NCBI RefSeq assembly: GCF_025566965.1
Contig: NZ_JAOQJL010000006.1
Location: forward strand, 73,917 to 137,916
DNA length: 64,000 nt
Direction of reading: 5' to 3'
Source of the DNA: Blautia_A ammoniilytica
GTDB taxonomy: Bacteria > Bacillota > Clostridia > Lachnospirales > Lachnospiraceae
In this document: positions 48,917 through 58,489 of the stretch, piece after piece
Position numbering within the stretch: the first letter of the stretch is position 1
How the letters are laid out: each line of letters starts with the position of its first letter
Position numbers and translations under genes: made by a program
Notes under the pieces: generated by a model
What the model was told of the DNA's origin: nothing
The model's input: the letters and a program-made list of their open reading frames with translations, nothing else
Database searches by the model: none

Positions 48917-50269
48917 TCAGCGCATAGCTGCTAAAAAACTCTCATTAGGTGCAAGCTTCACCTGAAGAGCACCGTTTTCTTCTTTTATTACTGATCCGTT
49001 CAGAAGGCTGGTATATGTCTTACCCTGCATCGGAACACGGATACTTAAGTATGCATCTTTATCGTCATTATTCACTGCAACGATCACACCCTCATCTCCC
49101 AGAATCCTTGCAAATGCATACTGTCTGTTCGTAAGAAGCAGCTCCTGATACCGTCCATCAGACAATGCCGGCTGTTCCTTGTGGATACGTCCCAGTGTTT
49201 TTACCCACTGAAGAAGCTTTGGATCCGGTACATGCTCAAGGGCCTCCTTCAGATCTACTGCAGGACGAAGAGGATCATCGTTTGCCCCTTCTTTTCTTCC
49301 CTGAATGCCCCACTCTGAACCATAATACAAGGATGGAATACCAGGAAGTGTATATAACAGGGTATGTACCGGATAAATATGTCCTGGTACATTCAACTTG
49401 GAAGCAATTCTGTCCACATCATGGTTGTCTACAAAGGAATACAGCTTCAGTCCTTTGTAAATGCCTCCGTTAGCATCAAATTCCCTGCGAATGGTATGCG
49501 CTATCTCAAAATAATTGTGATCATTATGACCGGAATAAAGGCCCTTATGAAGTTCATAATTGGTTACGCTGTCCAGTTTATCTGCACTTACATAACGGCT
49601 GTAATCCCCATGGATCACTTCACCCATCAGCCAGAAATCTGCTTTTTTCTCATTGGTATAACGGCGCATCTCCTCCATAAATGAAAATTCCAGACAGTCT
49701 GCACAGTCCAGACGGATACCATCAATATCAAATTCATCGATCCAGAAGCCGATCACACTAAGGATATACTCCCTTACCTTTGGCTCCCAGTAATTCAGAT
49801 TGACCAGTTCAAAACAATTCCGCCATGCTTCATAGCCGAAACCGTCATTATACGGAGAATTCCATCCGAAATTGATCCCCTTAAACCAGGAACAGTATGG
49901 GGAGTTTTCCCTATTCTGCTGAATATCCTTAAATGCAAAAAATTCTCTGCCTGTGTGGTTGAATACTCCATCCACAACAATCTTGATCCCCAGCTCATGC
50001 GCTTTTGCAACAAAAGCTTTAAAATCCTCATTGTCCCCCAATCTACGATCAACCAGCTTATAGTCTCTGGTATCATAGCCATGGGAAGTAGACTCAAATA
50101 ATGGTCCTATATAAATCGCAGTGCAGCCTAATGACTGAACATACGGAAGCCACTCCATAAGCTCCTGAAAGCGGTGTGTTACTTCCTCCTGTGTGTTCTG
50201 CCTGGGTGCACCTGTCATACCGATTGGATACATGTGATAAAATACTGCTTCTTCATACCATTTACTCAA
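48917..50269 (-). CDS. GH13 alpha-amylase/alpha-glucosidase family enzyme (TTG start)
   Basis: A 450-residue cytoplasmic glycoside hydrolase. The four GH13 regions are DGVFNHTG, GIRLDCAD (nucleophile near Asp188), LMGEVIHGD (acid near Glu217) and FVDNHD (near Asp281). It resembles maltodextrin glucosidases or neopullulanases that trim alpha-glucans. The start is placed at TTG 50269 because AGGAGG lies 9 nt before it and the conserved fold begins right after (SKWYEEAVFYHMYPIG). ATGs at 50302 or 50356 would add residues that look non-native and have no ribosome site. The promoter is at 50425-50453. It leads the operon with glgB. Confidence 0.88.
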   Translation of the reverse strand: MSKWYEEAVFYHMYPIGMTGAPRQNTQEEVTHRFQELMEWLPYVQSLGCTAIYIGPLFESTSHGYDTRDYKLVDRRLGDNEDFKAFVAKAHELGIKIVVDGVFNHTGREFFAFKDIQQNRENSPYCSWFKGINFGWNSPYNDGFGYEAWRNCFELVNLNYWEPKVREYILSVIGFWIDEFDIDGIRLDCADCLEFSFMEEMRRYTNEKKADFWLMGEVIHGDYSRYVSADKLDSVTNYELHKGLYSGHNDHNYFEIAHTIRREFDANGGIYKGLKLYSFVDNHDVDRIASKLNVPGHIYPVHTLLYTLPGIPSLYYGSEWGIQGRKEGANDDPLRPAVDLKEALEHVPDPKLLQWVKTLGRIHKEQPALSDGRYQELLLTNRQYAFARILGDEGVIVAVNNDDKDAYLSIRVPMQGKTYTSLLNGSVIKEENGALQVKLAPNESFLAAMR

Positions 50270-50424
50270 TGTTTTATGCCTCCTACTCTTAAGTCCGCTC
50301 ATCCGGCATTTTCGCACTCTGTAATATCTGCCGGATCGTAATTTAGGCAATCCCATACCTTTTCCGTCTGTATCTATGCACTTTGTTCAAAAAAGTCATA
50401 TTATAGAACCGCCTCATAGTCAAT

Positions 50425-50453
50425 ATTATACCAATGGGAGGGCAATGCGTCAA
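50425..50453 (-). promoter_or_regulatory. Sigma-A promoter of the GH13-glgB operon
   Basis: TTGACG (50448-50453), 17-bp spacer, perfect TATAAT (50425-50430) on the minus strand. An inverted repeat ATGGGAGGG/CCCTCCCAT flanks the -35 region (50433-50479) and may double as the terminator of the preceding deacetylase gene or as an operator. Confidence 0.75.
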
Positions 50454-50524
50454 TGTTAAATGACAACATACCCTCCCATATTCTTGTATTTTATGCATAA
50501 ATCTGTTATTTCTGACTATTCCAG

Positions 50525-51712
50525 TTATTCGCCGCTTTCATCCGTATTGCCATCTGTACTTCCGTCAGTATTTCCATCAGTACTTTCGCCAGAAGTATCT
50601 CCTGCATCAGAAGAAGCCCCAGCAATGATCCCCTTATCAAAAGAACTTTGCCAGAAATCGGAATAGGATGCCATCTGCAGAGTCACTCCTTTAGCCTGAG
50701 CCATCTCGCTTACTGTGACCAGCTTATAACCCTGCGCCACCAGCTCCGGAATGATCCTCTTTGCGGCCTCTACTGTAGGCTGATGAATATCATGCATCAA
50801 AATGATACTTCCATCAGACAGATCCCCCTCCATAACGGACTTATAATCAAGATCTGCATCCTTATAATCCCAGTCCCTGGAATCCACACTCCAGGTAAAA
50901 AACGGCTTTCCAACAGTATCAATGATATCCTGATTCCATTCTCCATAAGGTGCCCTGGCTACCGTTGCCGCCTGGCCACAGGCTTTGATCAGAAGATCAT
51001 CTGTATCTGTAAACTGTTTCTTTACAGAATCCAGATCCAGATTTTTAAGATTCGGATGATCATATGAATGGCTTCCGATCTCACATCCGGCTTTTAGAAT
51101 ATGCTGTACCTGTTCCGGATAATTGCCCACATTTTGTCCAAGCATAAAAAACGTTGCATGTGCATTGTTCTCTTCCAGACAGTTCAACAAATCATCTGTA
51201 TACTGTCCCGGTCCATCATCAAAAGTAAGACAAAGTAATTTACGCTTCTGAGAGGGGTCATAAGATCCATCTTCATTAAAATAGTAATCCTTTATTCCTT
51301 TTGATACCCAGCCAGTTTGAACATAACCATTATCATTAAAGCAGTATTTGGTTCCGGAAATATCCTGAAGCCCTCCTGCATAATATGTACCATCAGCATT
51401 CTGATACCACTTACCATTTTTATCTTCATGCCATCCTGGAGCCACATATGCTACCTTTGCCGCATCTTGCTGCCCCTTTAAAGGCTGGCGGATGGCTGCA
51501 TCCGGATCTATTGATATATTGGCCTGTACCTCTACCGACTTGCTTTCATCCTTTCCACTGATACGGTTGGCAATTGGAATAATGATCCCTCTTACTACAA
51601 ATACCACTGCCAGAACCATAGCCACCAAATATGTGGCAAGCCTGATGATCTTCCTTCGTCTCATCTGGCGCTTTTTCCTGCGCATCCTCTCGCGTGCTGT
51701 TCTTCTGTTCAT
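50525..51712 (-). CDS. PgdA-like polysaccharide deacetylase with cell-wall-binding repeats
   Basis: A 395-residue envelope enzyme. A very basic start (MNRRTARERMRRKKRQMRRR) and one helix (about 25-47) anchor it in the membrane. Two choline-binding-type repeats follow (about 97-160; KWYQNADGTYYAGG, KYCFNDNGYVQTGW). The NodB deacetylase domain (about 165-355) has TFDDGPG, SHSYDHPN, ARAPYGEWN and ILMHDIH, the full metal and catalytic set. A short Ser/Asp/Gly/Thr repeat tail closes the protein. It probably N-deacetylates peptidoglycan, giving lysozyme resistance. Last gene of a four-gene envelope operon after nagA. Confidence 0.88.
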   Translation of the reverse strand: MNRRTARERMRRKKRQMRRRKIIRLATYLVAMVLAVVFVVRGIIIPIANRISGKDESKSVEVQANISIDPDAAIRQPLKGQQDAAKVAYVAPGWHEDKNGKWYQNADGTYYAGGLQDISGTKYCFNDNGYVQTGWVSKGIKDYYFNEDGSYDPSQKRKLLCLTFDDGPGQYTDDLLNCLEENNAHATFFMLGQNVGNYPEQVQHILKAGCEIGSHSYDHPNLKNLDLDSVKKQFTDTDDLLIKACGQAATVARAPYGEWNQDIIDTVGKPFFTWSVDSRDWDYKDADLDYKSVMEGDLSDGSIILMHDIHQPTVEAAKRIIPELVAQGYKLVTVSEMAQAKGVTLQMASYSDFWQSSFDKGIIAGASSDAGDTSGESTDGNTDGSTDGNTDESGE

Positions 51713-51796
51713 TTCACCAATAACCCCACTCTTAACTATGATTAACCAATTGTATGATTATTCGAATATGGCAGGATTAACATCCCACTTCTATAT

Positions 51797-52900
51797 TCAT
51801 ATTACCTGAATAAGATCCAATTCCGGTGTTACCAGAAGAAGATCTGCTTCCTTTCCAATTGTTACTGATCCGGTTCTGTGATAGATTCCTATACTCTTTG
51901 CCGGATTTCTGGTTGCTGCAAAAACAGCGTCCTTCAGCGGAATCCCAAAAGATACTGCCTTCTTCATACAGTCAAAAAGATTGGTCGCAGAGCCGGCAAT
52001 CGTGCCATCCTGCAAAAGCGCCTTTTTATTCTGTACCTGTACCAACTGGCCACCCAGATGATAAATACCGTCTTCCATTCCGGTTGCCATCATGGAATCG
52101 CTGATCAGGATCATCCTCTCAGGTCCAAACATATGAAATGCTGCTCTCACTACTGAAGGATGTACATGTATCCCGTCACAGATAAGCTCTGCCATACATT
52201 CAGGGTCGTCAAAGGCTGCGCCGATCAGCCCGGGTGCCCTGTGCCCCAAAGGCTCCATAGCATTAAACAGATGGGTCACATGATGTGCTCCCTGTTGCAT
52301 GGCTGTCCTGGCTGTATCATAATCTGCTGATGTATGTCCAAGGGAAATACATACCTGATCATGAAATTCCCGGATAAACTCCATTGCCCCTTCTGCATTG
52401 GGTGCAAGGGTCATGATACGGATCCGTCCGCCGGAATACCCATTCAGCCTGCCAAACAGTTCTGGATCCGGCTTTAGGATGCAGCTTTCCTTATGTGCCC
52501 CCTTCCTGACAGGATCAAGAAAAGGCCCCTCCATGTTAATCCCCTGAACGGTTGCCCCTTCCCGATATTCTCCCAGACTGCGGATATTGCTGAAAATGTC
52601 CTTCAGACTATTCTCCGGCAATGTCATAGAGGTTGGACAGCAGGATGTGATCCCGTGCTGCCTTTCATATCTCAGGATAGCCTTCAGTCCCTCCATATCT
52701 CCGTCACAATAATCATGTCCGCAGGCTCCATGGGTATGGATATCTATCAGTCCCGGCAGAACAAGCAATCCCTCCGCATCAATTACAGTGCAGTCCGTCA
52801 GCTGCTCCTGGCCGGATACGATCCTGTGTCCTTCAATATACAGTTCCTGTCTGCGGAAGCTTCCGTCCTCCTGGAACACCATCCCGCCCTGAATGATCAT
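51797..52900 (-). CDS. nagA: N-acetylglucosamine-6-phosphate deacetylase
   Basis: A 367-residue amidohydrolase converting GlcNAc-6-phosphate to glucosamine-6-phosphate and acetate. Seen: LPGLIDIHTHGACGHDYCDGD (His55, His57), the NMEGPF metal ligand, SLGHTSADY, HHVTHLFNAMEPL, CDGIHVHP and LISDSM (catalytic Asp). The start is ATG 52900 (or GTG 52903), overlapping the TGA of the FKBP gene, with GGAGGCTCAGTG upstream. Neighbouring deacetylases suggest recycling of wall-derived amino sugars. No nagB is found in the window. Confidence 0.94.
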   Translation of the reverse strand: MIIQGGMVFQEDGSFRRQELYIEGHRIVSGQEQLTDCTVIDAEGLLVLPGLIDIHTHGACGHDYCDGDMEGLKAILRYERQHGITSCCPTSMTLPENSLKDIFSNIRSLGEYREGATVQGINMEGPFLDPVRKGAHKESCILKPDPELFGRLNGYSGGRIRIMTLAPNAEGAMEFIREFHDQVCISLGHTSADYDTARTAMQQGAHHVTHLFNAMEPLGHRAPGLIGAAFDDPECMAELICDGIHVHPSVVRAAFHMFGPERMILISDSMMATGMEDGIYHLGGQLVQVQNKKALLQDGTIAGSATNLFDCMKKAVSFGIPLKDAVFAATRNPAKSIGIYHRTGSVTIGKEADLLLVTPELDLIQVI

Positions 52901-54132
52901 CACTGAGCCTCCGTACTGTCTGCACCTGTTGCATTTGTATCTGCTGTGTCTGTATTTACTGTATCTGCACCTGTTGCTTCTGCATCCGTAGTTGCTTCTG
53001 TCTGCTCCACATTGGCATTGGCCACCAGGAAATCTTCGATACGCAGCAGTCCAATCGTCTCATCCACTGCTGCCTGTCCGTAAGTATCAATCAATACAGC
53101 CATATCTCCTGCACCTGACTGCTGCAGGATCTGATCCTGAATAGCAAGACATTCCTCATCATCCAATGCAATGCCCTCTGCATCCATAATCTTCTGGACG
53201 ATCAGATTCTGTTTTACCTTCTGCTGTGCATAATACTGACACTGGCTGTTAAAATCTTCGGTAGTCAGTCCCTGAGACTCTACAAACTCTTCCAGCTTCA
53301 TCCCTGCCTGATCTGCATACTTCTGTACCAGACGTTTGTACTCTGCAGAAGCCTCATCCATATCCGCTTGCGGGTATTCCTTAACCTCAGAATTGGAAAA
53401 TACCTGTGACCATGCCTGAGTCTTCAAAGCCTGATCTGCATTTGTTACAGCCTCTGCTTCCAGCTGGGTACGCACCCCTGCCTTGTATTCTTCCATATTG
53501 GCATAATCGGTATTATCAGTCACCCACTCATCTGTAAACTCAGGTGCTCTCCGAAAGCTCTGCAAAGTGATCTGGAATACAGCATCCTGCCCTGCCAGAT
53601 CTGTCTGTCTGTAGTTCTCCGGAAATGTAACTTCAACATCCTTGGTGTCACCTTTCTTCATACCGATAATACCTTCTTCAAAGCCTGGGATCATGGTGCC
53701 GTCTCCGATGGTCAGATCATAATTGTTCCCTGATCCGCCTTCAAAAGCCACTCCGTCTTTCTTGCCTACAAAATTAATGGTAACTGCATCTCCATCCTGG
53801 ACGGTCGCTCCCTTCTGGGTAACTTCCTTCATATTGTCCTTCAGATTCTCTGTAACACGGTTGTCCACATCTTCCTCTGTAACCTGCACATTACTTTTCG
53901 TCAGGACGATTCCCTTATATTCACCCAGTGTAATATATTTATCTATATCATCTACAGAGACCAGACGGGTGTCTGAGTCCTGGCTGCTCTTGTTCATATC
54001 TGTATCCTGTGTTGTATCGGTCTTTGTGTCCTCTGTCTTTGTCCTGTCTGCGTTACCGCTTCCATTATTTTCGCAGCCAGCCGCCAATATCAGACACATG
54101 GCAAGTACTGCCACACATGTTTTTCGTTTCAT
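52900..54132 (-). CDS. FKBP-type peptidyl-prolyl isomerase lipoprotein, trigger-factor-like
   Basis: A 410-residue lipoprotein (lipobox LAAGC at Cys20) with a Thr/Asp-rich spacer, an FKBP domain (about 108-192; GDAVTINFVGKKDGVAFEGG, MIPGFEEGIIGMKKGD) and a helical trigger-factor-like C-terminal domain (about 200-375). An Ala/Thr/Asp repeat tail follows. It is an exported chaperone rather than the ribosome-bound trigger factor, since the ribosome-binding N domain is replaced by a lipoprotein signal. It lies 53 bp after the NodB-like gene and overlaps nagA. ATG 54132 has AGGAGAAAGGAAG. Confidence 0.88.
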   Translation of the reverse strand: MKRKTCVAVLAMCLILAAGCENNGSGNADRTKTEDTKTDTTQDTDMNKSSQDSDTRLVSVDDIDKYITLGEYKGIVLTKSNVQVTEEDVDNRVTENLKDNMKEVTQKGATVQDGDAVTINFVGKKDGVAFEGGSGNNYDLTIGDGTMIPGFEEGIIGMKKGDTKDVEVTFPENYRQTDLAGQDAVFQITLQSFRRAPEFTDEWVTDNTDYANMEEYKAGVRTQLEAEAVTNADQALKTQAWSQVFSNSEVKEYPQADMDEASAEYKRLVQKYADQAGMKLEEFVESQGLTTEDFNSQCQYYAQQKVKQNLIVQKIMDAEGIALDDEECLAIQDQILQQSGAGDMAVLIDTYGQAAVDETIGLLRIEDFLVANANVEQTEATTDAEATGADTVNTDTADTNATGADSTEAQ

Positions 54133-54185
54133 TTTCTGTCTTCCTTTCTCCTGTTTATGCCATCTTTATAATGATCCCCCCGGCA

Positions 54186-55997
54186 TCAGCCCATAGGTGG
54201 TACCGGCGTGGGTCTTGAAGGATCAAACACAGCAGATGCATCAAACAGATCTGACAGCATCTCCGGATTGTAGTACATCCTGTACCCATCCACATTCCTG
54301 CGGCCCATACGGAAATAACCGTCTCTGATCTGTACAAAATATCTGCTAGAGTCCACATTACAGTAATAGTTATAACCCTGTGACTTCAGATATTCAAACT
54401 TCTCATCTCCAGTATAATCGCCGCCATCATTAATATCTGCGCCAAATGCAAAGATAATAATATCTGTACCGCCAATCAGCGGATCCACATTCTCCTTAAA
54501 ATTCTGCGTATCTGTCACAAGCCGTTCCATGGATACACTGGACATATTCTTATGTCCCCAGGTATGACTGGCAAAAATCCAACCCTCGGCTTTCATAGCA
54601 TCTGCCACTGCCTTTGCTCCTGCACGCTCTGTATCCAGATTAAAATCCGGATGTGCATCCAACCAGGCTTTCTTATCATCATTCAGATCATCCGGTCTGG
54701 TCTGATAACTGATATCTGTACGGTATCCAAGGATCCCGTTATATCCAGTAAGTGCAACAATGCCTTTGGCTCCATGATAGGAAAAATCCGGATGCGCTTC
54801 AACAAAACGGTCGATCAGAGGAACCACATCATAATCCCCCACAGAGATACTCCCGTCATCCTCCACGTATTCATTCCGAACCCTGCCATCTCCATCTACT
54901 ACCAGTTTTGTAGCGATCCCGTCTCCATCCTGCGAATGATAATAACACACATCATCCTGTGAAAGCACAAACGGGATTTTCCCTTCCGGCAAATGCACCT
55001 CTTTTCCCTGCATCACACCATTCTCATCCATCTGGGCAAGGTCATAAATGCTCACCATCACATAACCTTGGTCATACATGGTCTGGGTGATCTGGTTAAA
55101 CTCACTCATAGTAGTCATGACCTGGTCGTAACCGCCCTGTTTGTAATCTCCATCAAATGCCTTTGATGGATCTACGATCAAAGAATGATAAAAGATATGT
55201 GTTACCTGCTCAGGGCTCCATGCCACACAGGCATCCTTTATCTGCTGATAACCTGCAGCAGCCTGCTGCATATCAGGGCTGCTTCCGTAAGCAGCATCAT
55301 TCTGAAGAAGGCTGATCGCCTGGTCATAGTCATACTGAACTGCACAGTTCTCTGCCTGAGCCAATACCTGCTGGATTCGCTCTGCCTCTGCAGCTGCCGC
55401 CGGATCCGGGATTGGTGTTGGCTCTTCTGTCACCTCTGGTGTAGGCGTAGCTCCCTCTGTCACCTCCGGCGTAGGCGTAGCTTCCTCTGTCACCTCCGGT
55501 GTAGGTGTAGCTTCTTCTGTCACCTCTGGTGTAGGCGTAGCTTCCTCTGTCACCTCTGGCGTAGGTGTAGCTTCTTCTGTCACCTCCGGCGTTGGTGTGA
55601 TTCCTGTCACTGCCGCCACATCAATATCTTTCTTATTATCTGTGCTGTTCTTATTACCGGTCGTCTTAATTCCATTTGTCACAGCCGTCCGGATCCTGCC
55701 AAACTGCTTCCCGATATCCTTACGGAATAGAATCCCTCCGCAGGTAAACAGTACCAATATAGCAAGAACCGATCCAAGAATCCTGTTCCGCTTTCTTCTC
55801 TTTCTGCGAAGCAGGATCCGCTCATGCCGTTCCTGTCTGCGTGCTTCATAATAAGCCGCTTCAGCCTTCTCATCTGTATCCGTTTCCCCGGAATCAGCCA
55901 AACTGTCTCCCCAGAATCCTGGCTTCTCTTCCTCAGGAAGCTGCAGTTCGTCCTTAATCTCCCTGCTGTCCTCCTGTTCCGGCTTCATCTCCCTCAT
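54186..55997 (-). CDS. Membrane-anchored NodB-like (polysaccharide deacetylase fold) protein with PTPEVTEEAT repeats
   Basis: A 603-residue protein. A charged cytoplasmic part of about 75 residues leads to one helix (ILGSVLAILVLFTCGGILF). An extracytoplasmic spacer with six 10-residue PTPEVTEEAT-type repeats (about 130-193) is followed by a helical stretch and a NodB-type domain (about 255-590). Within it, HIFYHSLIVDP, VLSQDDVCYY (possible metal Asp pair), SHTWGHKNMS and FAFGADINDGG match deacetylase motif positions, though motif 1 is atypical. First gene of the envelope operon; AAAGGAGTATATTGA precedes ATG 55997. Likely acts on cell-wall or capsular polysaccharide; activity is not certain. 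Confidence 0.75.
   Translation of the reverse strand: MREMKPEQEDSREIKDELQLPEEEKPGFWGDSLADSGETDTDEKAEAAYYEARRQERHERILLRRKRRKRNRILGSVLAILVLFTCGGILFRKDIGKQFGRIRTAVTNGIKTTGNKNSTDNKKDIDVAAVTGITPTPEVTEEATPTPEVTEEATPTPEVTEEATPTPEVTEEATPTPEVTEGATPTPEVTEEPTPIPDPAAAAEAERIQQVLAQAENCAVQYDYDQAISLLQNDAAYGSSPDMQQAAAGYQQIKDACVAWSPEQVTHIFYHSLIVDPSKAFDGDYKQGGYDQVMTTMSEFNQITQTMYDQGYVMVSIYDLAQMDENGVMQGKEVHLPEGKIPFVLSQDDVCYYHSQDGDGIATKLVVDGDGRVRNEYVEDDGSISVGDYDVVPLIDRFVEAHPDFSYHGAKGIVALTGYNGILGYRTDISYQTRPDDLNDDKKAWLDAHPDFNLDTERAGAKAVADAMKAEGWIFASHTWGHKNMSSVSMERLVTDTQNFKENVDPLIGGTDIIIFAFGADINDGGDYTGDEKFEYLKSQGYNYYCNVDSSRYFVQIRDGYFRMGRRNVDGYRMYYNPEMLSDLFDASAVFDPSRPTPVPPMG
55410..55605 (-). repeat. Six 30-bp tandem repeats in the NodB-like gene
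   Basis: Units of the form CTCTGTCACCTC(C/T)GG(C/T)GTAGG(C/T)GTAG recur six times in frame and encode the PTPEVTEEAT linker. Third-position differences show the repeat is kept at the protein level. Confidence 0.85.
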
Positions 55998-56149
55998 TCA
56001 ATATACTCCTTTTTCTTCATGGACGATACAAAAGCATCCGTCCAAAAAGTTTTTCTTATCTGTATGATTCCCAATATCGTATTTTTTATTATAACCGTTT
56101 ATTCTCCTAAATTCTACATTCCTATTCCGTTTTAATTTTATTTTAATAA

Positions 56150-56178
56150 TTGCGTTTTACCTCAAACAATGTTAAAAT
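56150..56178 (+). promoter_or_regulatory. Sigma-A promoter of the plus-strand membrane protein gene
   Basis: TTGCGT (56150-56155), 17-bp spacer, TAAAAT (56173-56178), 49 bp before the start codon. Confidence 0.6.
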
Positions 56179-56226
56179 AAACTCTGCGTGAGTATTATTA
56201 CAAATTACACACAGGAGGATGCGTAT

Positions 56227-56781
56227 ATGAGTACAGTAACTATCGTCCTTCTTGTCATTCTGGTTGTTCTGGTAGGCTTGTTGATCGGCTTGTATTTTTT
56301 CGGAAAAAAGACCCAGAAGAAGCAAGAGGAGCAGCAGGCACAGATCGAAGCTTCCAAACAGACGGTTTCCATGTTGGTCATCGACAAAAAACGGTTGCCG
56401 CTGAAGCAGTCCGGTCTTCCACAGATGGTCATTGACCAGACTCCAAAGCTTCTGCGCCGTTCCAAACTGCCGATCGTAAAAGCAAAAGTCGGCCCGAAGA
56501 TTTCTATCCTGATCGCAGATGAGAAGGTTTTTGACCTGATCCCAGTAAAGAAAGAGATCAAGGCAGAAGTCAGCGGATTATATATTGTAGGTGTTAAGGG
56601 TATCCATGGTACTCTGGAGGCTCCAGTCAAGAAGAAAAAAGGCTTTTTTGCCCGCTTCAAAAAAGACAAAGCTCCGGAAGTCCAGTCACAGCCAAAGCAG
56701 TCCGGCAAATCCGCAAAAAATACTAAAACTGCTGCAGCTAATACCAATACAACCGACAAGAAAAACAAGAAAAAGAAATAA
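56227..56781 (+). CDS. Single-pass membrane protein of unknown function with basic tail
   Basis: A 184-residue protein with one N-terminal helix (about 4-26, VTIVLLVILVVLVGLLIGLYFF), a Gln/Lys/Glu-rich stalk, a small cytoplasmic domain (about 45-140; SMLVIDKKRLPLKQSGLPQM, PIVKAKVGPKISILIADEK), and a tail rich in Lys, Asn and Thr ending KKNKKKK. The cytoplasmic orientation of the domain is inferred from the positive stalk. I think it is a conserved Lachnospiraceae hypothetical; no function known. AGGAGGATGCGTAT precedes ATG 56227. Single-gene unit with its own promoter and terminators. Confidence 0.75.
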   Translation: MSTVTIVLLVILVVLVGLLIGLYFFGKKTQKKQEEQQAQIEASKQTVSMLVIDKKRLPLKQSGLPQMVIDQTPKLLRRSKLPIVKAKVGPKISILIADEKVFDLIPVKKEIKAEVSGLYIVGVKGIHGTLEAPVKKKKGFFARFKKDKAPEVQSQPKQSGKSAKNTKTAAANTNTTDKKNKKKK

Positions 56782-56794
56782 GCCGTATTTCGGC

Positions 56795-56903
56795 ACTATA
56801 CGAAATGTCTACACGCTGCGTAGACATTTTGAACAAGCTAAAACCGTATACAAAAACCTGTATACACAGACCTGCTTCCCAGGCTGTATATACAGGTTTT
56901 TTT
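56795..56903. terminator. Two hairpins ending the membrane protein and DUF1934 transcripts
   Basis: A first hairpin (AATGTCTAC/GTAGACATT, about 56802-56829) is followed by a stronger one with arms AAACCTGTATA (56854-56864) and TATACAGGTTT (56889-56899) and T/A tracts on both sides. Suitable for both converging genes. Confidence 0.8.
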
Positions 56904-56933
56904 GATCCGGATTACCCGAATCTTCAATATCTT

Positions 56934-57377
56934 CTATAAAGCAAAATGATCGTTCTTTTCTTCTACCAGAATAGAAAGACAGCAGTCCGCCACATAACCC
57001 TCATTCATTTCCAGGGCATAGTCCACTTTCATATCCAGGCATCCTTCTTTTTCTTTAAATTCCAGATTCGTAGCAGCGATCCCCATCTGCAGAGTGCCAA
57101 AGGGTGTGGTATAAAAGGCCACGTTCTTCTTTCCCTGTTCAAAGACCATATGGGTATTCACCAGGCCTTTTTTACGCACCTCCATCCCCTTAGGGGAGAT
57201 CTTGATATAATTTACTGTTGGTTTATTGCTGTCATCCAACATTTCTTCATATCGCACATAATGGCTGCCATTGCGGAAATAGTGTTCCCCCGGAACCACG
57301 ATCTCTACCGGTTCCTCCTGTCCATCTCCTTCCATCATATGCAATCCGCTTACATGCACCAGCACCTGTTTTTCCAT
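56934..57377 (-). CDS. DUF1934 family beta-barrel protein (YwiB-like)
   Basis: A 147-residue protein with the DUF1934/YwiB layout: MEKQVLVHVSGLHMMEGDGQ, YVRYEEMLDDSNKPTVNYIKI, FYTTPFGTLQMGIAATNLEF and a final DYALEMNEGYVADCCLSI strand pair. Relatives adopt a lipocalin-like barrel; the function is unknown. The start at 57377 fits the family; the ribosome site is weak (AAGGAAA about 15 nt upstream) and the frame is open to 57449. It follows murI after 131 bp. Confidence 0.82.
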   Translation of the reverse strand: MEKQVLVHVSGLHMMEGDGQEEPVEIVVPGEHYFRNGSHYVRYEEMLDDSNKPTVNYIKISPKGMEVRKKGLVNTHMVFEQGKKNVAFYTTPFGTLQMGIAATNLEFKEKEGCLDMKVDYALEMNEGYVADCCLSILVEEKNDHFAL

Positions 57378-57508
57378 GTTATGTTCATTTCCTTTTCTGT
57401 TCAAGAATGCCTCCGGCATTACACCAGAGCCAGCCTTTTGGATATGCATCCTGCTCCTGTGTTATAATTCTCTGTTTTTGTTATGTCCCTGTTCTTATGC
57501 CGGTCCTT

Positions 57509-58330
57509 TTAGTATTTCTCTATGTCGATCTTCTTTGTCATAGACACATCATAGGGCAGGATGGAATTTGCAAATCCTGTAAATTTGTCTGCCAGATCGC
57601 TGACGAAAAATCTATAAGGAAAATCCTCCTGGATTGTTCCTGCACTGAGCATATCTTTTTCTTTCAAAAGCCGTCCCAGCTCCAACGCAGTCTCATAGGC
57701 AGGATTCACAAGGCGTACACCATCTCCCATCACCTGTGCGATGGTGGATCTCAGCAATGGATAATGGGTACAGCCAAGGATCAGTGTATCAATGTTCTCT
57801 TTTTTCAGATCCTCCAGATACCTTTCGGCTACCTGGGTGGTTACAGGATCATGGGTCCAGCCTTCTTCTGCCAAAGGTACAAACAGCGGGCAGGGCCGGC
57901 CGATCACTGTGATCTTCGGATCCAGCTTTTTCAGATATTTTGCATGGATTCCACTGCCAATAGTACCTTCTGTGCCGATTACACCAATGCGGTGATTCCT
58001 GGTCACTGAAGCAGCTACCTTTGCACCGGCCTCGATCACTCCAATCACCGGAATATCCTGCTCTGCCTTTACAGTATCCAGTGCAAAGGCACTGGCTGTA
58101 TTGCAGGCTATGACAATAGCCTTTACCTGCTGTTCCTTTAGGAAATGGATGATCTGCCTGGAATATCTGACGATCGTCTCCTTTGATTTACTTCCATATG
58201 GAACTCTGGCTGTATCACCAAAATATACGATTTTCTCCGAAGGAAGATTACGCATAATCTCTCTTGCCACAGTCAACCCGCCTATCCCGGAATCAAATAC
58301 TCCAACAGGGGCATCTCTATCTATCTTCAT
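57509..58330 (-). CDS. murI: Glutamate racemase
   Basis: A 273-residue racemase that makes D-glutamate for peptidoglycan. Seen: PVGVFDSGIGGLTVAREI, VIACNTASAFAL (first catalytic Cys), VIGVIEAG and LILGCTHYPLL (second catalytic Cys). ATG 58330 follows CGGAGAATTAATA. Normal length with no N-terminal extension. Its neighbours are the large surface protein upstream and DUF1934 downstream. Confidence 0.95.
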   Translation of the reverse strand: MKIDRDAPVGVFDSGIGGLTVAREIMRNLPSEKIVYFGDTARVPYGSKSKETIVRYSRQIIHFLKEQQVKAIVIACNTASAFALDTVKAEQDIPVIGVIEAGAKVAASVTRNHRIGVIGTEGTIGSGIHAKYLKKLDPKITVIGRPCPLFVPLAEEGWTHDPVTTQVAERYLEDLKKENIDTLILGCTHYPLLRSTIAQVMGDGVRLVNPAYETALELGRLLKEKDMLSAGTIQEDFPYRFFVSDLADKFTGFANSILPYDVSMTKKIDIEKY

Positions 58331-58489
58331 TATTAATTCTCCGTTCTCATGGATTCAGGGCAGAATCTGTCCCCTGCATCTTAGGATTGTTGAATCATTT
58401 TACCACCAAATCAGCCCAAGTGCAAGACAGGCTGCCCTTGAGTATGAACCAGAAAGATCCTGCCCATGTAAGCGGAAAGACCCTGCTCC

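Noticed and set aside
55410..55605. Direct repeats as a CRISPR or mobile-element signature
   Set aside because: They are 30-bp in-frame coding repeats of a Pro/Thr linker.
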